DNA of 64,000 bases, taken from NCBI GenBank assembly GCA_963693085.1, contig OY856409.1, positions 659,662,591 to 659,726,590 of the forward strand, given 5' to 3'. The notes beneath the pieces were generated by a model. That model had not been told where the DNA came from, did not search any database, and saw only the letters and a list, made by a program, of their open reading frames with translations. The DNA comes from Alisma plantago-aquatica (taxonomy: Eukaryota > Streptophyta > Magnoliopsida > Alismatales > Alismataceae). Position numbers and translations under genes: made by a program. Below are positions 13,060 to 25,137 of this stretch, in pieces. How positions within the stretch are numbered: position 1 is the first letter of the stretch; each line of letters opens with the position of its first letter.

Positions 13060-14440
13060 CCCCCAATAGGTATTTTGTCCCCAAAATTCTAGGAGAAAAG
13101 GGTTGGGTATTTCCTACTTGTTTCCTCATAGAGCTCTCAAGTTGCCTCCTCAACACCACAATGATGCCACAACAACTTTACCAACAATATGACCTTGTTC
13201 CTCAGTTTTTGTAATGGCATATCCAAAATCAACATGGGTGCCTCTACACATGAAATGACATCATTAAGCTATAACTCCATGGTTTGGGTCATCAGATTAC
13301 ATTTTGGTTGGAACTTCCACAAAATTGACACATGGAAAATGTTATATAATATCTACAGTCGATGCGGTAACTCTAACCTATATGCCACCTTCCCTATCTA
13401 CATGATAATTGGATAGGTTTCCACAATACTGGGTTCCAACTTTCCCCACTATTGAATCTTGGAACTCCCTTTGAAGTTGATATCTTGAGTTAAACCATGT
13501 CACCCACTTCAAATTACAAGGGCCTATGATGGTTATCTACATATGACCTTTGCCTATCCCAACTCCTATGGTTGCATCCTGATTATCTTCAACTTATTTT
13601 AGGTTTGCATAGTAGTTTTGGTCCTAACAATTAATTTTTACTGGCTTCAAACCATTACAAGGATGAACTGCAATGTCTTTCATACACCACTTATGGTTCC
13701 ATTATAGGCTCATGAGATAACTTCTATCGTAAGAAAATTCTATTGAGCTAACATGATCCTCCCAACTTCCTTTTAACTACAAACATAAGAACTCACCAGG
13801 TCCTCTAAGGTTTGTATTGTTCTCTTAGACTTTCCATTTGTCTATGGATAAAAGGATGTGTTGCACCCTAGCTGCATACCCAATTATTTTTTGTAGACGG
13901 TACCAAAACCTACTAGTGAATTATGGCCCTCTGTCATATATTATTGTGGAAGATAATTCTTAAATCCACACAATATCATCTATGTTGACTTATGTCAATC
14001 TCTCAGCCATGAAGGCGGTCTTGAATTGTAATAAGTGTGCTACCTTGGTCAACTGTTCTATTATTAACCATATGGAATCTTTCCCTTAGAGCTCCTACTA
14101 AAATTGACCATGAAATCCATAGTCACATGCTCCCACTTCATTTTCGAATAGGGAGGGGTTACAAGGTTTGTCCAGGCCTTTGATAAATAGCCTTGACCTA
14201 TTGACAAACCAAAATTTTGGTACAAACTCTATAACATCCTTTTTCCAGCCATGCCATGAATATAGGTTGTTGATATTATGTTACATCTTGTTGGTACCTA
14301 GGTGCATTAGATACATGTAAGTGTGGGATTATTCCAATATAGTTTGTGTTAACCCACCTACATTAGTTACCACCATTCCATTATAATTGCAAATGACCCA
14401 TTGGTCTGGCGTAAAAATGAGAAATACATCTCCAAAATCT
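13060..14440 (-). pseudogene. E2 pol 3' part: integrase and chromodomain remnant
   Basis: Minus-strand translation in several frames gives pieces of gypsy integrase in order. Around 14300-14200 there is zinc-finger-like sequence with GMAGKRML, matching the usual WPGMKKD. At about 14150-14090 PL.IRKWKWEHVTMDFMV is the well-known PIPEWKWEHITMDF block at the start of the catalytic core. From 13900 to 13700 there are catalytic-core remnants. Near 13450-13350 lies a post-integrase stretch like KLSPRYIGPF...VFHV, and at 13260-13085 a chromodomain-like tail ending LLEFWGQN, close to the usual EATWE...YPHLF...GQN. Stops and frameshifts are frequent. This order marks a chromovirus. It is the only surviving part of E2 pol downstream of protease. 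Confidence 0.8.
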
Positions 14441-14499
14441 ATGTGATGGTTATCTAGACTCCTTTCGTTATTGAACCAATAGAGATATGCATGTCTTAT

Positions 14500-17055
14500 T
14501 TGTTGTGCAATATGAGAAAAGCATCTTCACCAGATGTAGTGGGAGATCGACTATTCCATTAGGACTAGTACATGATGATGTACATAGACCTTTTAGAATG
14601 AGTTCTAAAGGCAGTTACAAGTACCTCATTATATTTACTGATACAATCAGTAGATATTGAAATTTGTATTTAATGAAATATAAGTATGAATCTATTGAAA
14701 TGTTCAGGAGATTATGAATGAAGTATGAAACCCACTTGGTAAAGTACTATGATCCACTGATATGATCAATGTTGAAATATTTTAGGCCAAGAGTTTGAGG
14801 ACCTTCTAGAGAGATCGTGATAGTGTATCACATTGAACTCCACCTGAAACATATTGATGTGTCAAAAAGAAGGTATCACATCATGTTAAGTCATGGTGAG
14901 ATTATCAACAAGTCTAGCTGATCTTACAATTTCTTTAGGCACATGCTTTACACTAAAACAATGTATCGTGTAAATTTGTTCAAAAGACACCATATGAGAT
15001 ATGGCATGGGAGGAGTCATGATGAGTCTTTTGTAGTGATTAGGATTCAAGTCTTATATAACAATTTTTTTTCTTAAAATGCTTTATCCACAAATCACATG
15101 AATGTTATCTTGTTGAATACTACTTATATTCCAACACGACAACAAATTGTTTGTTGCTAGGATGGCTGAATTCCTAAAAGGGATCTTAGTTCCAGAGGAT
15201 TCTATGGGATTAAAAGTAGAACTCTAAATGTTCAAGAAAAACAAGAAAACATAGAACCTAAAGAGGTACAATAGGAAAGGGAGAATCACAACTTGTTGTG
15301 AAAGCTCAAAGTTCCTTATGTAACACAATAACTCATAGTTCTAGTAGAACACACCTTGAGTTTGAAAGATTATGATATATTATAGCTCAAAAGGTAGCGA
15401 GTTGATCATAGAGATGAGTCAACAAACTACCTAGAAGGTACTAAGGTATCATAATTGTATACATGGCTTGAGGCCATAAGATCAATGGTGGATTCCATGT
15501 AACCAACAAGGTATCACCTTTGTTGATCCACCTGAAGGGGTTAAACCAATAGGGTGCATTGGGGTTTTGTAAGAATACCAAAATGGAAGGGTAAACTGGG
15601 TGTAAAGAGTTCCAAACTAGTTCAAGGTGTTGAACGTGATGAAATCTTTCACCAGTTACAATGGTTAAATCTACCTGGATCATGCTTGTTATTGTAGCTT
15701 TGCATGACTGTGAGATTTGTCATATGGATGGTAAAACTGCATTCCTTAAATGGAATCATTATGAGGATGTGTAGGTGACATGGCCTAATGGTTTTATAAA
15801 TCCATTAATGCAAATAAAGTATAAGCTACAAAGGTCAATCTGTGGATTGAAGCAAGAATCTTAGAGCTAGAATCTTCTATTTGACAAGACAGTCAAAGGG
15901 TTTGACTTGAGTCAGAATGAAGATGTGTGATTACAAAAGATTTCGTGGGAGCATATTACTATTCCACATAATGATGGGGAATGACGTCCTTATCCTACAT
16001 ATGTAAAAACATGGCAAGGAAAAGTACCTTCTCTGAAGGGTTTAGGTGAAGCATCCTATGTGATAGGGATGGAGGTCTATAGAGGTAGATTTGAAATCTT
16101 CTTGACCTAAGTAAGAGAACATACATTGGTGATATGTTGAATAGTTCAACATGCAAGACTCAATGAGAAAAAAATTTGCCCACAATCCATGGAGTTAGTC
16201 TCTCAGGAGCCTAGTGTCCTAATTCTTATGAAGAAGAGGAACACATGGATAGATGCCATATGCATTCACAATTGGATCTATCTTGAATGCAACATTATGT
16301 ACTTATCTCGTTATCTCATATGTATTGGACATGATGAGAAGATATCCAATATTCTCGTATGTATTGGACATGACAAGTGGATATCTAGTCATCTCATATG
16401 TATTTGACATGATTAGAAAAAATATATATGCCTGCCAAGCAATCTTGTATATATTGGACATGATGAGAGGGTATATGTTAGATACATGTGAGAGTCACTA
16501 GACCACCATAATGAACATCCTTAGGTTCTTGTGAAGCACTTAAAGGATTGGTTCATAGTTTATAGTAATAAGGAAGAGTTGGATGTAAAGGGTTACACCC
16601 ATGCATGATTCTAAACTGACAAAATAATCGCAATCTATTTTTTACATTAAATGAGAACTATAAGCTAGAAAGGGTACTGAGCTAATGATAGTTGTTCTAA
16701 TCTACAAAATAAGTTGAGTATCTCTGTGTTATGAAAATAGTAAAGGATATTGTATGGATCAAGAAGTTCATTTGGGTGAACTTGTGTGAGGTTCTAAACC
16801 ATTGATGACATAGTAGAAATTCTGATGAAAACAATGGAGCTACTAGTTAGGCTGAGAATCTCGGATAGCATACTACAAAACTTCCATCTCATACGAATAT
16901 CCGTACAATGAAGAGATGTCAAAATTGCAAAATATTGACATAACGAAAACGTTGCTAAACCCGTTATAAAAGCACTTGCGCAGCAGAAGCATGAAGGTCA
17001 TGTTAGGTAACTCAAGATGAGATATGTGGGTGATTGGTTCTAAGTGCAAGTGGGA
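14500..17055 (+). pseudogene. E4 copia pol remnant: integrase, RT, RNase H
   Basis: Domains appear in copia order. At 14565-14760, HDDVHRPFRMSSKGSYKYL and IIFTDTISRY match the HTDVCGP...GGYSYFITFTDD.SRYG integrase core. At 15520-15560, DPPEGVKPIGC matches the conserved start of copia RT. At 15724-15800, MDGKTAFLKWN matches MDVKTAFLNGN; at 15835-15865, SICGLKQES matches SIYGLKQAS. Around 16035-16090 GLGEASYVIGMEVYRGR matches DLGEASYVLGIEIYRD. At 16250-16320, YAFTIGSILNATLC matches YASAIGSLMYAMLC. The end (16880-17040) contains HLIREI and LAQQKHEGHV, the RNase H/C-terminal block before the polypurine tract. At least several stops and frame changes rule out function. Confidence 0.9.
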
Positions 17056-17058
17056 GTC

Positions 17059-18960
17059 TGTTAGTATGTATGCCCAAAGAGACAATCATATGATGAGGCA
17101 TTATATACATGATTTGATAATTAATAACAAAAGGAAAGCTTCCAATTTATTATGTTTCATTCAATTATGAGATAATGATGAAACACTATAAATGTGTAGA
17201 GAATAATATTACTCAATGACATATGTCTTCATGTATTAGCCTTGTCGAAACAAGATCATACGGATGTTAAGACTACATATACATATTCTCATTATGTACC
17301 TGATCGGTTGTTATTGTGGAAGGTTGATAGACTACAATAACATATAAGATCAGAGTGTGATTTGGTTGATGACTACATCTCACTAGTCATGATATGGCAA
17401 TATGAAACCAAGCACATAGATACATGTCAGAGAAAAGTGTATCGAATAGACCCACCTTGAGACTGACTCATGGAAGCCATCATCATGGAAGTCATAGTCA
17501 GCTCTCCAGTGATGGTGGTGGTTGTAGATCTTAGACCTAAAATCATTACACTCATCACATGTTGTTGGGTACACTTTGACATCATCAAACACAGTCCTAA
17601 AACCTGGGTTGTTATAATGGTGATGATTGGATGACTTTGATACATGGGGATAGATTGTGAGTGATAGAAATGGGATTTGTCCCTCCGATGGGAGTATGAT
17701 ATCCAAAGGCCTCTTGATTAGAGCAATTGAGAAAAGTATGGCCATACACATGTGAGTCAATATGTGATATTGATCTTACATATATCTCATGCAGTCTACT
17801 CTGGTTCAAGGTACAAGATTGAATAATATCGGATGACTACTCCATGCCTCTTGTTCAATTTGGATATTTGTGACAAAGGAACTATACAAATAATGTAACA
17901 CCATACACAGATTGTAGGTTGAAGTTGCTTCCCCGACTTTCCTTTCACTTGGGTAGCACTAATGTGCGACTAGGCACCACTCTTTGCTTGTGATGTCATA
18001 CATTGTTATGGACAATCACTGCCAATGTGATATGGGACCTATAGGGTCACACACATAGGAACTCATCTAGAAGAGGAGTTTAATCTTGAATGATGATTGA
18101 ATTGATTACTAGAGTGTTTATGTATTTCAATTCATGCAACGGATCAGCTGACTAAACTACCCAATGATCAATTCAAGTGTTGAGACTGTTGTTAGGAGTG
18201 CAGGTTGATTGTATTGTACATTGGTTGGAATTCTACTTGACCTGGTCTACAAGACACCCATATTGCTTGTGTGAAATGGTCGTCTAGCTTGGTGTGAGAC
18301 ACCCATCTTAGTTGTGCCAAACGACCGTCTTAGGAGTGCAATTCGATTGCATCAAGGATTGGTGTTGACATTGAGTTGAGTACTAATTGAAATTGAATTT
18401 CCAACATATGTGCAAAACTAGTAACTATGAAATGACTATTTCACTTAGTAAAATGACCATCTTGCATGCGATACAATCATCTCACTAGGAAAGATAAATG
18501 TTTTGGCACATGCAGGATGTGAAACTTCTAGAATTGTTGTGAAATTCAAGATCTTCAAGTCCTTTGCAATCCCACTTTAGTCTCGTATTGGTTGGGGACT
18601 GTAAACCCTGATCCTAACCCCTCCTATATATAGAGGGGCATTGGGGGCTTCCCTAAACACAACTACTACATAGACATTTGAGAAGCAGTTTCTTTAACAA
18701 TTGTTTTCCTCTCTGGTTGTGGTAACCAAGAGATCCCAAGTAAGTCCTACCTGACTAGGGAGGGATAGCCAAGGGAGAGAAATGACTGGGGATCATTGTT
18801 GTGGGAGATTGTGTTGGTGACTAGTACACCAATGGGAGGGACAACTCCTTCCTGTCTGTTCCTACAGGATGACATGAGTTCTAGTTGGTCTGTGTGGACT
18901 ATTCTAGAGGTAGGAGTCCTTTGGTTGCTATGAGGAGAGAAACATCAACTCACAATCTAT
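17059..18960 (+). repeat. E4 copia 3' LTR (right end approximate)
   Basis: The LTR begins TGTTAG directly after the copia polypurine tract. It contains a TATA-like CTATATATAG at 18624-18633, followed by a GGGGGC stretch and a pyrimidine-rich region, as expected for promoter and leader in a 3' LTR copy. No exact right terminus is obvious; GAAACATCAACTCACA near 18940-18953 is a candidate. E2 protease begins by 19300. A histidine-rich minus frame at 17383-17760 is not a recognisable gene. Confidence 0.6.
18624..18633 (+). promoter_or_regulatory. TATA-like motif in E4 LTR
   Basis: CTATATATAG lies about 1.57 kb into the copia LTR, the expected place for its promoter. In a 3' LTR it would drive outward transcription into decayed E2 sequence. 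There is no evidence that it is active. Confidence 0.4.
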
Positions 18961-19199
18961 GGCAAGATCTAAGAAACCACTTCAGTAGTTGTTCGAGTCT
19001 GATGTCCATGGAGAAGTAGTCAGATGAGTCTGAGTGCATTCATGAGTTGCACAAATACCGTCCAAGATAGAGTGCACATCTACATCGATGAGGATTGTCA
19101 CTAGACTTTCTCCAGGACCAGGTATATCTTCGTGAAACCATCCTTCCCATTGCATAGTTATTGACGTGATTTGCTGGTTAAGGGGAAATTTGTTAGTAA

Positions 19200-19860
19200 A
19201 AAAAAATTCCACTGCCTTTCTGATGTCGTATTTCCCTACATATTGATCTAAAAAACAATTCTAGTGGAGGTGGAACACTATGAAACTTATTATGATTGAC
19301 ATCTTCAAACTCTCAGACTATGGTTACAATATATACTAGGACTCACAGCCTTAGTATCAACTACATGAGCTGCCCACATTAGCTTCTCTTCTATGGCAGC
19401 AAACATCAAACACATAGGAAGGATCTTCCTATCTCCTTGGAAGGTCCAATACATGTCTCCTTCCCAAAACTTTGCTAACTTGGACTTATAGTCCAACTCC
19501 ACTCTATACTTGTATAATGTTTCCATGTCAAGGATCACATAAAAACCATGCATCCCAAATGGCATTAGATCCACTTGAATGTTTTGTTCAAAGAATACAG
19601 GAACATAGGATGGACACACCTCACGAACAACTATGGAATCAATAAAGGGGCTTTAATAAAAAGATGTTAAGGTCAGCAAAAAAATATGTAAGTTATAATG
19701 TATAGTCACCTCTTGGGAGATAAAAGAGTGTCTCACACCCAAATCGATTAAAATATATACATATACATAAGAAGACAACTCAGATCGAAAGAGTTCCATA
19801 TGGTTGATAAGAACTTCAGGGTTGATCACACCCTTAGGTTGTATCATCATGTAGTATTAG
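19200..19860 (-). pseudogene. E2 aspartic protease remnant
   Basis: Minus-strand frames at 19653-19850 and 19305-19619 together form a gypsy retropepsin region. ILIDLGVRHSFISQEV matches the active-site block VLIDSGATHSFIS, with the catalytic DSG changed to DLG. Downstream, DLMPFGMHGFYVILDMETLYKYRVELD matches the flap and second half (LPMHDFDVILGMDWL...H.A.IDC). A further EFEDV...PPP.LE (about 19300-19240) resembles the EFPDVFPE.LPGLPP linker before RT. RT itself does not follow; E4 does. The changed catalytic glycine and serine, stops and a frameshift mean it is dead. Confidence 0.85.
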
Positions 19861-19869
19861 GCTGTGGCT

Positions 19870-21165
19870 GAGATCTTCCTCTAGTTTGAACTCTACTTGT
19901 GGATCCAAAAGATTAATGCTGAGAAGGTGGTCCAAGCCCCATGTCGTTGCTGCCACTATGTTGTTGCAGGTTTTACGAGTACCACCCCTATGATTGGGAT
20001 GCCTCCTGGTTTAATAGGGTATAGTGTACCATCATATGCCTAGTCTATTGGCAGTAGTAGCATGTCTTTCGTGACAATACTTGCTGCCCAGATGGCCTTG
20101 TCAGTGAGATGAACCCATATTTATACACCCCAGACTATTGTAGCCCTCTCCCATGACCTCTTCTAGGTAACCCATGTGCTTGTTTCATCCTTGGATCTAA
20201 TGTCGCTGAACTTGGATGGGACATACAATACTAAGGTCTGGATGGCCCACAAAACCATAACTTCATAGGGCTTCCAAAGAACTATCATGAAGGGTGTGCC
20301 AATTTCCTCTTGGCATCACAATGCTGGTTGCTCACGGAGGTCATTTTTTTCCTTCTTACCGACTCAATAAAGGTGGAAAATTCTTGCATGACTCCAAGGT
20401 CAAGACCAACATTTCAATCTCTATCTCAACCCCTTCTCAAACATACAAATCATATTCTCTTTGGTCATGCCATGTATGGACAAAAACTCAATAGATCTAA
20501 AAACTAATCTTTATACTAATAGTCCTCTTTCAGACCTACTCATATTGTGTGATCTTCTCTTCCAAATAAGAGGGTGGGAAGTACCAATTTATTGACTCCC
20601 TTCTAAGAACTGGCCAGGTGATGACTTCCCCATGGATCTTCTCATCCTCAATGTCCCACCAATGACCATCATTCTATTTGAATAGATACATGGTGTGCTT
20701 CTGCTTATCTTCATCCAATATATTCAGCAATGAAAAGGCCTCCTCATGCCACGTAAGAAAAAAATTTGCATCATTTGAGTTTGAAGTAACCATGGAGTCC
20801 ATGACCTATACCCACTTTAGTCGCTTGAACTTCTTACTAGAACTATTTCGCTCTATGTTTGAGGACTACCTTCTGGTGTCTTAGATTGGAAGTGTGCCTA
20901 GAAACTAGATGAATGTATACATCACCTACTTGAACAAGCACTGGAAGGTTCGGTGAAATGGTTTTTTCTGGTCAAATTGTGTTATATCAGGCTACTCGGG
21001 TGGGGAATCCTCTCTTCCTCATGCTCATGTTATCCAACGTGGTTACTATCAGCATGTTTATCATAACATCCAGCCATATATACACAATCATAATCAATGG
21101 TTGATATGGTGGAGTTGTACAAACAAGCATGATATCCTAATCCCATTTCACTGTAGACTAAGAGA
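19870..21165 (-). pseudogene. E2 gag remnant
   Basis: Minus-strand fragments fit the gag capsid and nucleocapsid of Del/Tekay elements. Near 20465-20395, MTKENMICMFEKGLR matches the capsid block (EE.RI.RFE.GLR). Around 20075-20040, CYYC followed by RHMMVHY is a decayed CCHC zinc knuckle. The upstream part to 21165 is gag by position between PBS and these motifs. Short plus-strand open frames here (20294-20494, 20678-20884) are antisense and not genes. Confidence 0.7.
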
Positions 21166-21170
21166 ACCTA

Positions 21171-21186
21171 GGCTCTAATACTAAAA
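21171..21186 (-). other. E2 primer binding site
   Basis: On the minus strand TTAGTATTAGAGCC abuts the LTR terminus at 21189. It is the Met-tRNA primer site (TTGGTATCAGAGCC type) with a few substitutions. It fixes the element's orientation as minus and makes 21189-22697 the 5' LTR. Confidence 0.8.
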
Positions 21187-21188
21187 AT

Positions 21189-22697
21189 TGTGATGCTCAA
21201 AGCCATATGAGAAAGACTACTCAAAACAAATTTTGAATTTGAAATCTAACAATGTCATCACACACGTAAGCTACATATATATATCAAATAAAATTTTCAT
21301 TAAATATCATGAATAAACCTTTCTTTAACATCAGGTTCATACACAAGAATATATAACGTAAAACATCCAAACAAGGCTAAACACCACAGCCAAAAAATCT
21401 CAAAATAAAAATTTGTGGAACATTATAGATGTGGCATTACTATAAAACATGTGTGTGACATATTACAACATTCACAACACTAGTTTTAGAGGTTGTGCAT
21501 GTATATACATGATCCAAGACAGAGAAAGGATACCACGAAAACACAAATATATAGGAATTGAGAGTACAAGGACGTTTATGGCTCTAAATCTGTATGTTGT
21601 GTCTCTATATGAGGTCATACAAACATCACCTACCTCCGAGAACCATTTTCACAAACATCACCCTCATCTTGATCTTAAATCCTTCTCCTTCCTTATTGAT
21701 CTTCTACACCACTAATGGGACACCGCTCACCTAAAAGGTGTGGAAAATTGCAAGGGTGACTCTGATTCCCAATGATATGATATAATTCTTGAAACATTAT
21801 TACTTCCTTGGAATAATATGATAAGGAAGACATATAAAATAATAAGTATAATAACTATAGGTATATTTGAGGGTATGTTTGTACCCATCTTTTCTGGCAT
21901 TGTGTTTACATGCCAGACTTGTTAGATACCATAGATATATATATCCAATACCAATTCTTATACAATCCAAAGTGCAACCATGTCTAGCATTAATTAAACC
22001 TAGCATTTATACTACACAAATGGTGTATGTTTTACTTCCTTGATTTGTGAAGGGTGTACAACTCATACAACTAACTAGATGCTACTAAGACATCCCAACC
22101 TTTCCTATAAGATTTAAGGATATTTTGATTCCCTAGACCTCTCCTCAAAACTACAGGTGAATGTGAGGTATCAAAAGGCAGGTAGAACACCAGCTAGCTA
22201 ACCCACTGTGGATATACACTTCAAAGATAATTTACTGATATAGACCCACCTTGGGTACATAGGTCATGACATCATATAAAATAAGGTAACCACCATCCAT
22301 AAAGCATCGTATTACTTACACACCATCACCCAAGAAAAAATATATGAATACAATAGGGGTATTCCCTCCTAAGAATCCCCATATATTGACAAATATATGG
22401 ATCCAATCATCTCTCACAATTCTAAAATGCTACAATATTAACATATTTCCCTGTCCCCCCCTAACGACCCAAGGGGATGGTTCCATGAACTCAAGGCTCT
22501 ACTTTAAATTTATCTTGATAGTTAGGTTCATTGTTATATGATTACATCAACCAATGAACAAGTAACCTAAAGCAAACAAGTATGTCATGAAGCAATAAAT
22601 AAATCTAGGATATGTAAAGCATTCAAATAACATGACCTAACTCCTCATTGTAACAAGGATAGTAAGTTATTTGATAAAAACCATTGGTTGTTGCTCT
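21189..22697 (-). repeat. E2 LTR, right copy, truncated by copia-type LTR A
   Basis: From TGTGATGCTC at 21189 this parallels the left LTR from 9881 onward, with substitutions and small indels throughout, so it is clearly older than the E1 pair. Alignment stops at about 22690, where LTR A begins. I could not find the remaining about 1.7 kb of the LTR after 24960 or after 37374, so it is either deleted or outside recognisable range. Confidence 0.8.
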
Positions 22698-24960
22698 TGT
22701 AAGGAGTGGGACCCAAGTGGGGATCCACTCCTTACCCAATTTGAGTAATAACCACATCTAATTTAACACACTAACAAGCATGATGTAATAGGTGTATTTT
22801 TCTTTCAAAATATTGATATACAAGAATATCAACATAATAAAGTATATAAACTATTTGTAATTATTTTTAAAAAAATGCATGTTGATATCCCACTTGGGGA
22901 TTTACATCAAGGTAAACAACACTGAAATTCCAACGATTTTCAAAGTTGCAAATCGAATAATTTAATCTCTGAAAATCATTTCAATTTTCCTAACATCAGA
23001 GGAGCTGATGTAGTTGAATGAATTCTCAAAGGTCTTCCTCAACCAATTGATGGCAAATGCACTATTCTTTATAAAAGTAGAAATTCCTTCTGACTTAGAG
23101 ATGGTTGGATCATAGCTAAACTAGATCATCTATATTATCCTTGGGGAAAGTGGATTTGGTTTGATGAAGTTCCCTATTGAGGTTTTTTCATTTGGTGGAA
23201 ATGCTTTTTGAACAGATTATCAACTATTAACATTTTGAAGAATTTTAGATTCTAGCTGGTGTCCATGTCAGTTGTCTGTAAAAATAGTGAAGAAAACCTG
23301 GAGCATTTGTCCTTTGGATGTCGTTTCTCTATTGATGTTTGGAAGATCTACCAACAATAATATAAGAGAAAACCTCAGTTCCATAATGACCTTCTTAGTC
23401 TGAACAATGAGGAGAAGATGGCTGCAACATTTTTGTTTTACCATATATGTAAAGAGAGAGAGGAATTGTAGGATCTTCCTTAATCTGAAGAAAATCTCCA
23501 ACAAGGTGTGGATTCTCATTTATGACGATACATTTTCTATGTATAGATAGGTCATGTACAAATACTTATTTCTTCTTTCTATTTTTTATGATTTTATTGT
23601 TTCCTTATAACATTAATCTTTCCCCATGATTACTAAAAAAAGGAGAGACACAAATGGTTTGCCAAGAAAAATTAAAGAACTAAGAAGAGGGAAGTATGAA
23701 CTATTGCAAGTCTATATCCAAACAACTAGTTTTACTAAGCCTAGTTAAAGACATCATATCAAGTCCTCCTTGTACTTCACATAAGGAGTTGAAAGAATAC
23801 TCCATAAAAGAAGAAACATTGGAAGTTGTCAGCATAATAATGCTAATATGTACACATAAATATTGATTGATCAATATTAGGGAAAAGAAAACAAAACACT
23901 TTATCAAGGCTTCACGAAGAAAGAGAAAGATAACAAAACATCCAAGTGGATGATCAAAGGAATACTCATTACTAAAAAGGTGTTTCATTTAAGGATATAA
24001 TCAATAAGAGAATTTCTTTCCTTATAAACAATGTCACATCAATAAAACCAAAAAAATAAATAGTCACATGGGGAGTAATAAGAAAACTGGCATATACTAA
24101 AAATTAGGGTAGGAATACATACATTTTTTACTAATGGGAAGGAAGACTAAAATCTTAGTGTCAAATATGTCTAGTATTTTTTAGGAGGACTGAAACTGCA
24201 ATGCATAGTTGTAGGACTAAAAGCCCAGTGAATGGAAGGAGGACTAAAATCTTAGTGCCTATAAAAATATGGTGTCACTACTTCTAGTTATGACTAGCAA
24301 GTTCATACATGCAAATATGATAGGCACAATAAAGTATAGTCATTGTCAAAAGGACATCCAATTGATATTAAGTGGGTTCAGAGGACCCACAAACAACTAC
24401 CAATTATCTTCAAAAAAGAAGGTACGACATAAGACCATGAAATCCCACCACTTGAAAGTTAGGGTTTCATTTAATTCATATCCTCAAATTAAGGTAACCA
24501 CATGGAATAGGATGATTAATATAAAACTTTGTTCTAACATTCATAGCCAAGAAATGAAGGAGATAAGATAATCTATCTTGGTAAATTAGATCCACATAGA
24601 CCAATCAAAACATGAAAGAGAAATTTTAGTATTACAAATGCCTCATAGAGGTTCAAGAGAGAGAAACAAGAGAGTGATTTCTCAATATGACTCATGGGGA
24701 ATGAAACATACAAAGAGAGAGAGAGAGAACTAGATCAATTTCTCAATATAATTAAGGAGTGCAATATACCTCATATATAGCTCACAAACATCCTAGCTGG
24801 ATCCTAGATCCATCTAAGGGCCACAAACAATATATTAAACATATTTATAAGATTAGGGTTAGTATATCATTAATTACATGACCCTAAAAATGGTCTTTCC
24901 ATTACTAATGAATTAGGTTATAAACTTGCTTCTTTCCCTATTTAAAGTTTATCGGTTCCA
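22698..24960 (-). repeat. Copia-type LTR copy A, interrupted by a LINE fragment
   Basis: Starting TGTAAGGAGTGGG at 22698, this matches copy B (from 35882) over its whole length. Shared landmarks include GGATCCACTCCTTA, the CCACTTG.GGATTTACAT stretch near 22895, repeated 'ggactaaaat.t.agtgcc' motifs near 24240, a GA run (24714-24728) and the right end ...CCA at 24960. Without the LINE piece it is about 1.5 kb, equal to B. Orientation follows from the PBS next to copy B. Flanking pentamers (GCTCT left, TTTCT right) do not match cleanly, so it may be a solo LTR or one end of an element whose other end is B. Confidence 0.7.
22930..23640 (+). pseudogene. 5'-truncated LINE fragment (ORF2 C-terminus) inside LTR A
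   Basis: Plus-strand translation gives the end of a plant L1-type ORF2. Near 23190-23345 is the zinc-binding reverse-transcriptase C-terminal region: FIWWKCF...LLTFXRILDSSWCPCQLSVKNSEENLEHLSFGCRFSIDVW in broken frames, matching C.C....E...HLF..C.FS..VW. A short A-rich tail follows at about 23632-23640. The same place in LTR copy B is continuous, so this is an insertion into A. The truncation at the 5' side is normal for LINE copies. Confidence 0.75.
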
Positions 24961-25137
24961 TTTCTAGAATGGGGTGAACCTTCCACTACTGCAATTTAGG
25001 ATGGTGATGTTTCACCCTGCCAGTGTGCATGTGCATCCACCCCTACCACATGTGCTATCTCTAATCCCTCCCACAACCCTCCATTCACCTATAGCATGTG
25101 TTCTTCAAACCCAGTGCCATCCTCTAGTCATTGTTCT
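24961..25137. other. Short unassigned stretch between LTR A and E5
   Basis: This is a C-rich plus strand with a 74-codon open frame (24974-25198) rich in Pro, His and Ser. It could be the 5' part of the LINE that resumes at 31906 if E5 landed in that LINE, but I cannot show it; no clean target duplication links the two sides. Confidence 0.3.

Larger units (their letters stand above)
14450..18960 (+). mobile_element. E4: Ty1/copia fragment inserted in E2 (5' part missing)
   Basis: The plus strand shows decayed copia pol from just before the integrase core (about 14500) through RT and RNase H to 17050, then a polypurine-like GTGCAAGTGGGAGTC and an LTR starting TGTTAG at 17059. The 5' LTR, gag and protease are absent, and the left junction with E2 integrase is abrupt near 14450. 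The copia run interrupts E2 in opposite orientation and replaces its RT/RNase H, so deletion accompanied or followed insertion. The right boundary is not exact. Confidence 0.8.
9881..22697 (-). mobile_element. E2: Del/Tekay-type Ty3/gypsy chromovirus, decayed and nested into
   Basis: On the minus strand this reads: partial 5' LTR (21189-22697), PBS, gag, protease, a gap, integrase with a probable chromodomain, polypurine tract, and 3' LTR (9881-about 13052). The two LTRs share TGTGA(T/C)(G/A)CTC at their plus-strand starts and align until about 22690, where a copia-type LTR interrupts the right copy. A plus-strand copia fragment (E4) occupies about 14450-18960. RT and RNase H, expected between protease and integrase, are missing; they were probably deleted when or after E4 arrived. 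All frames are full of stops. The left pentamer AATGA (9876-9880) has no partner because the right end is lost. Confidence 0.85.

Noticed and set aside
17383..17760. 125-codon histidine-rich minus-strand frame
   Set aside because: It lies inside the E4 LTR, antisense, with no domain and overlapping open frames in another phase.
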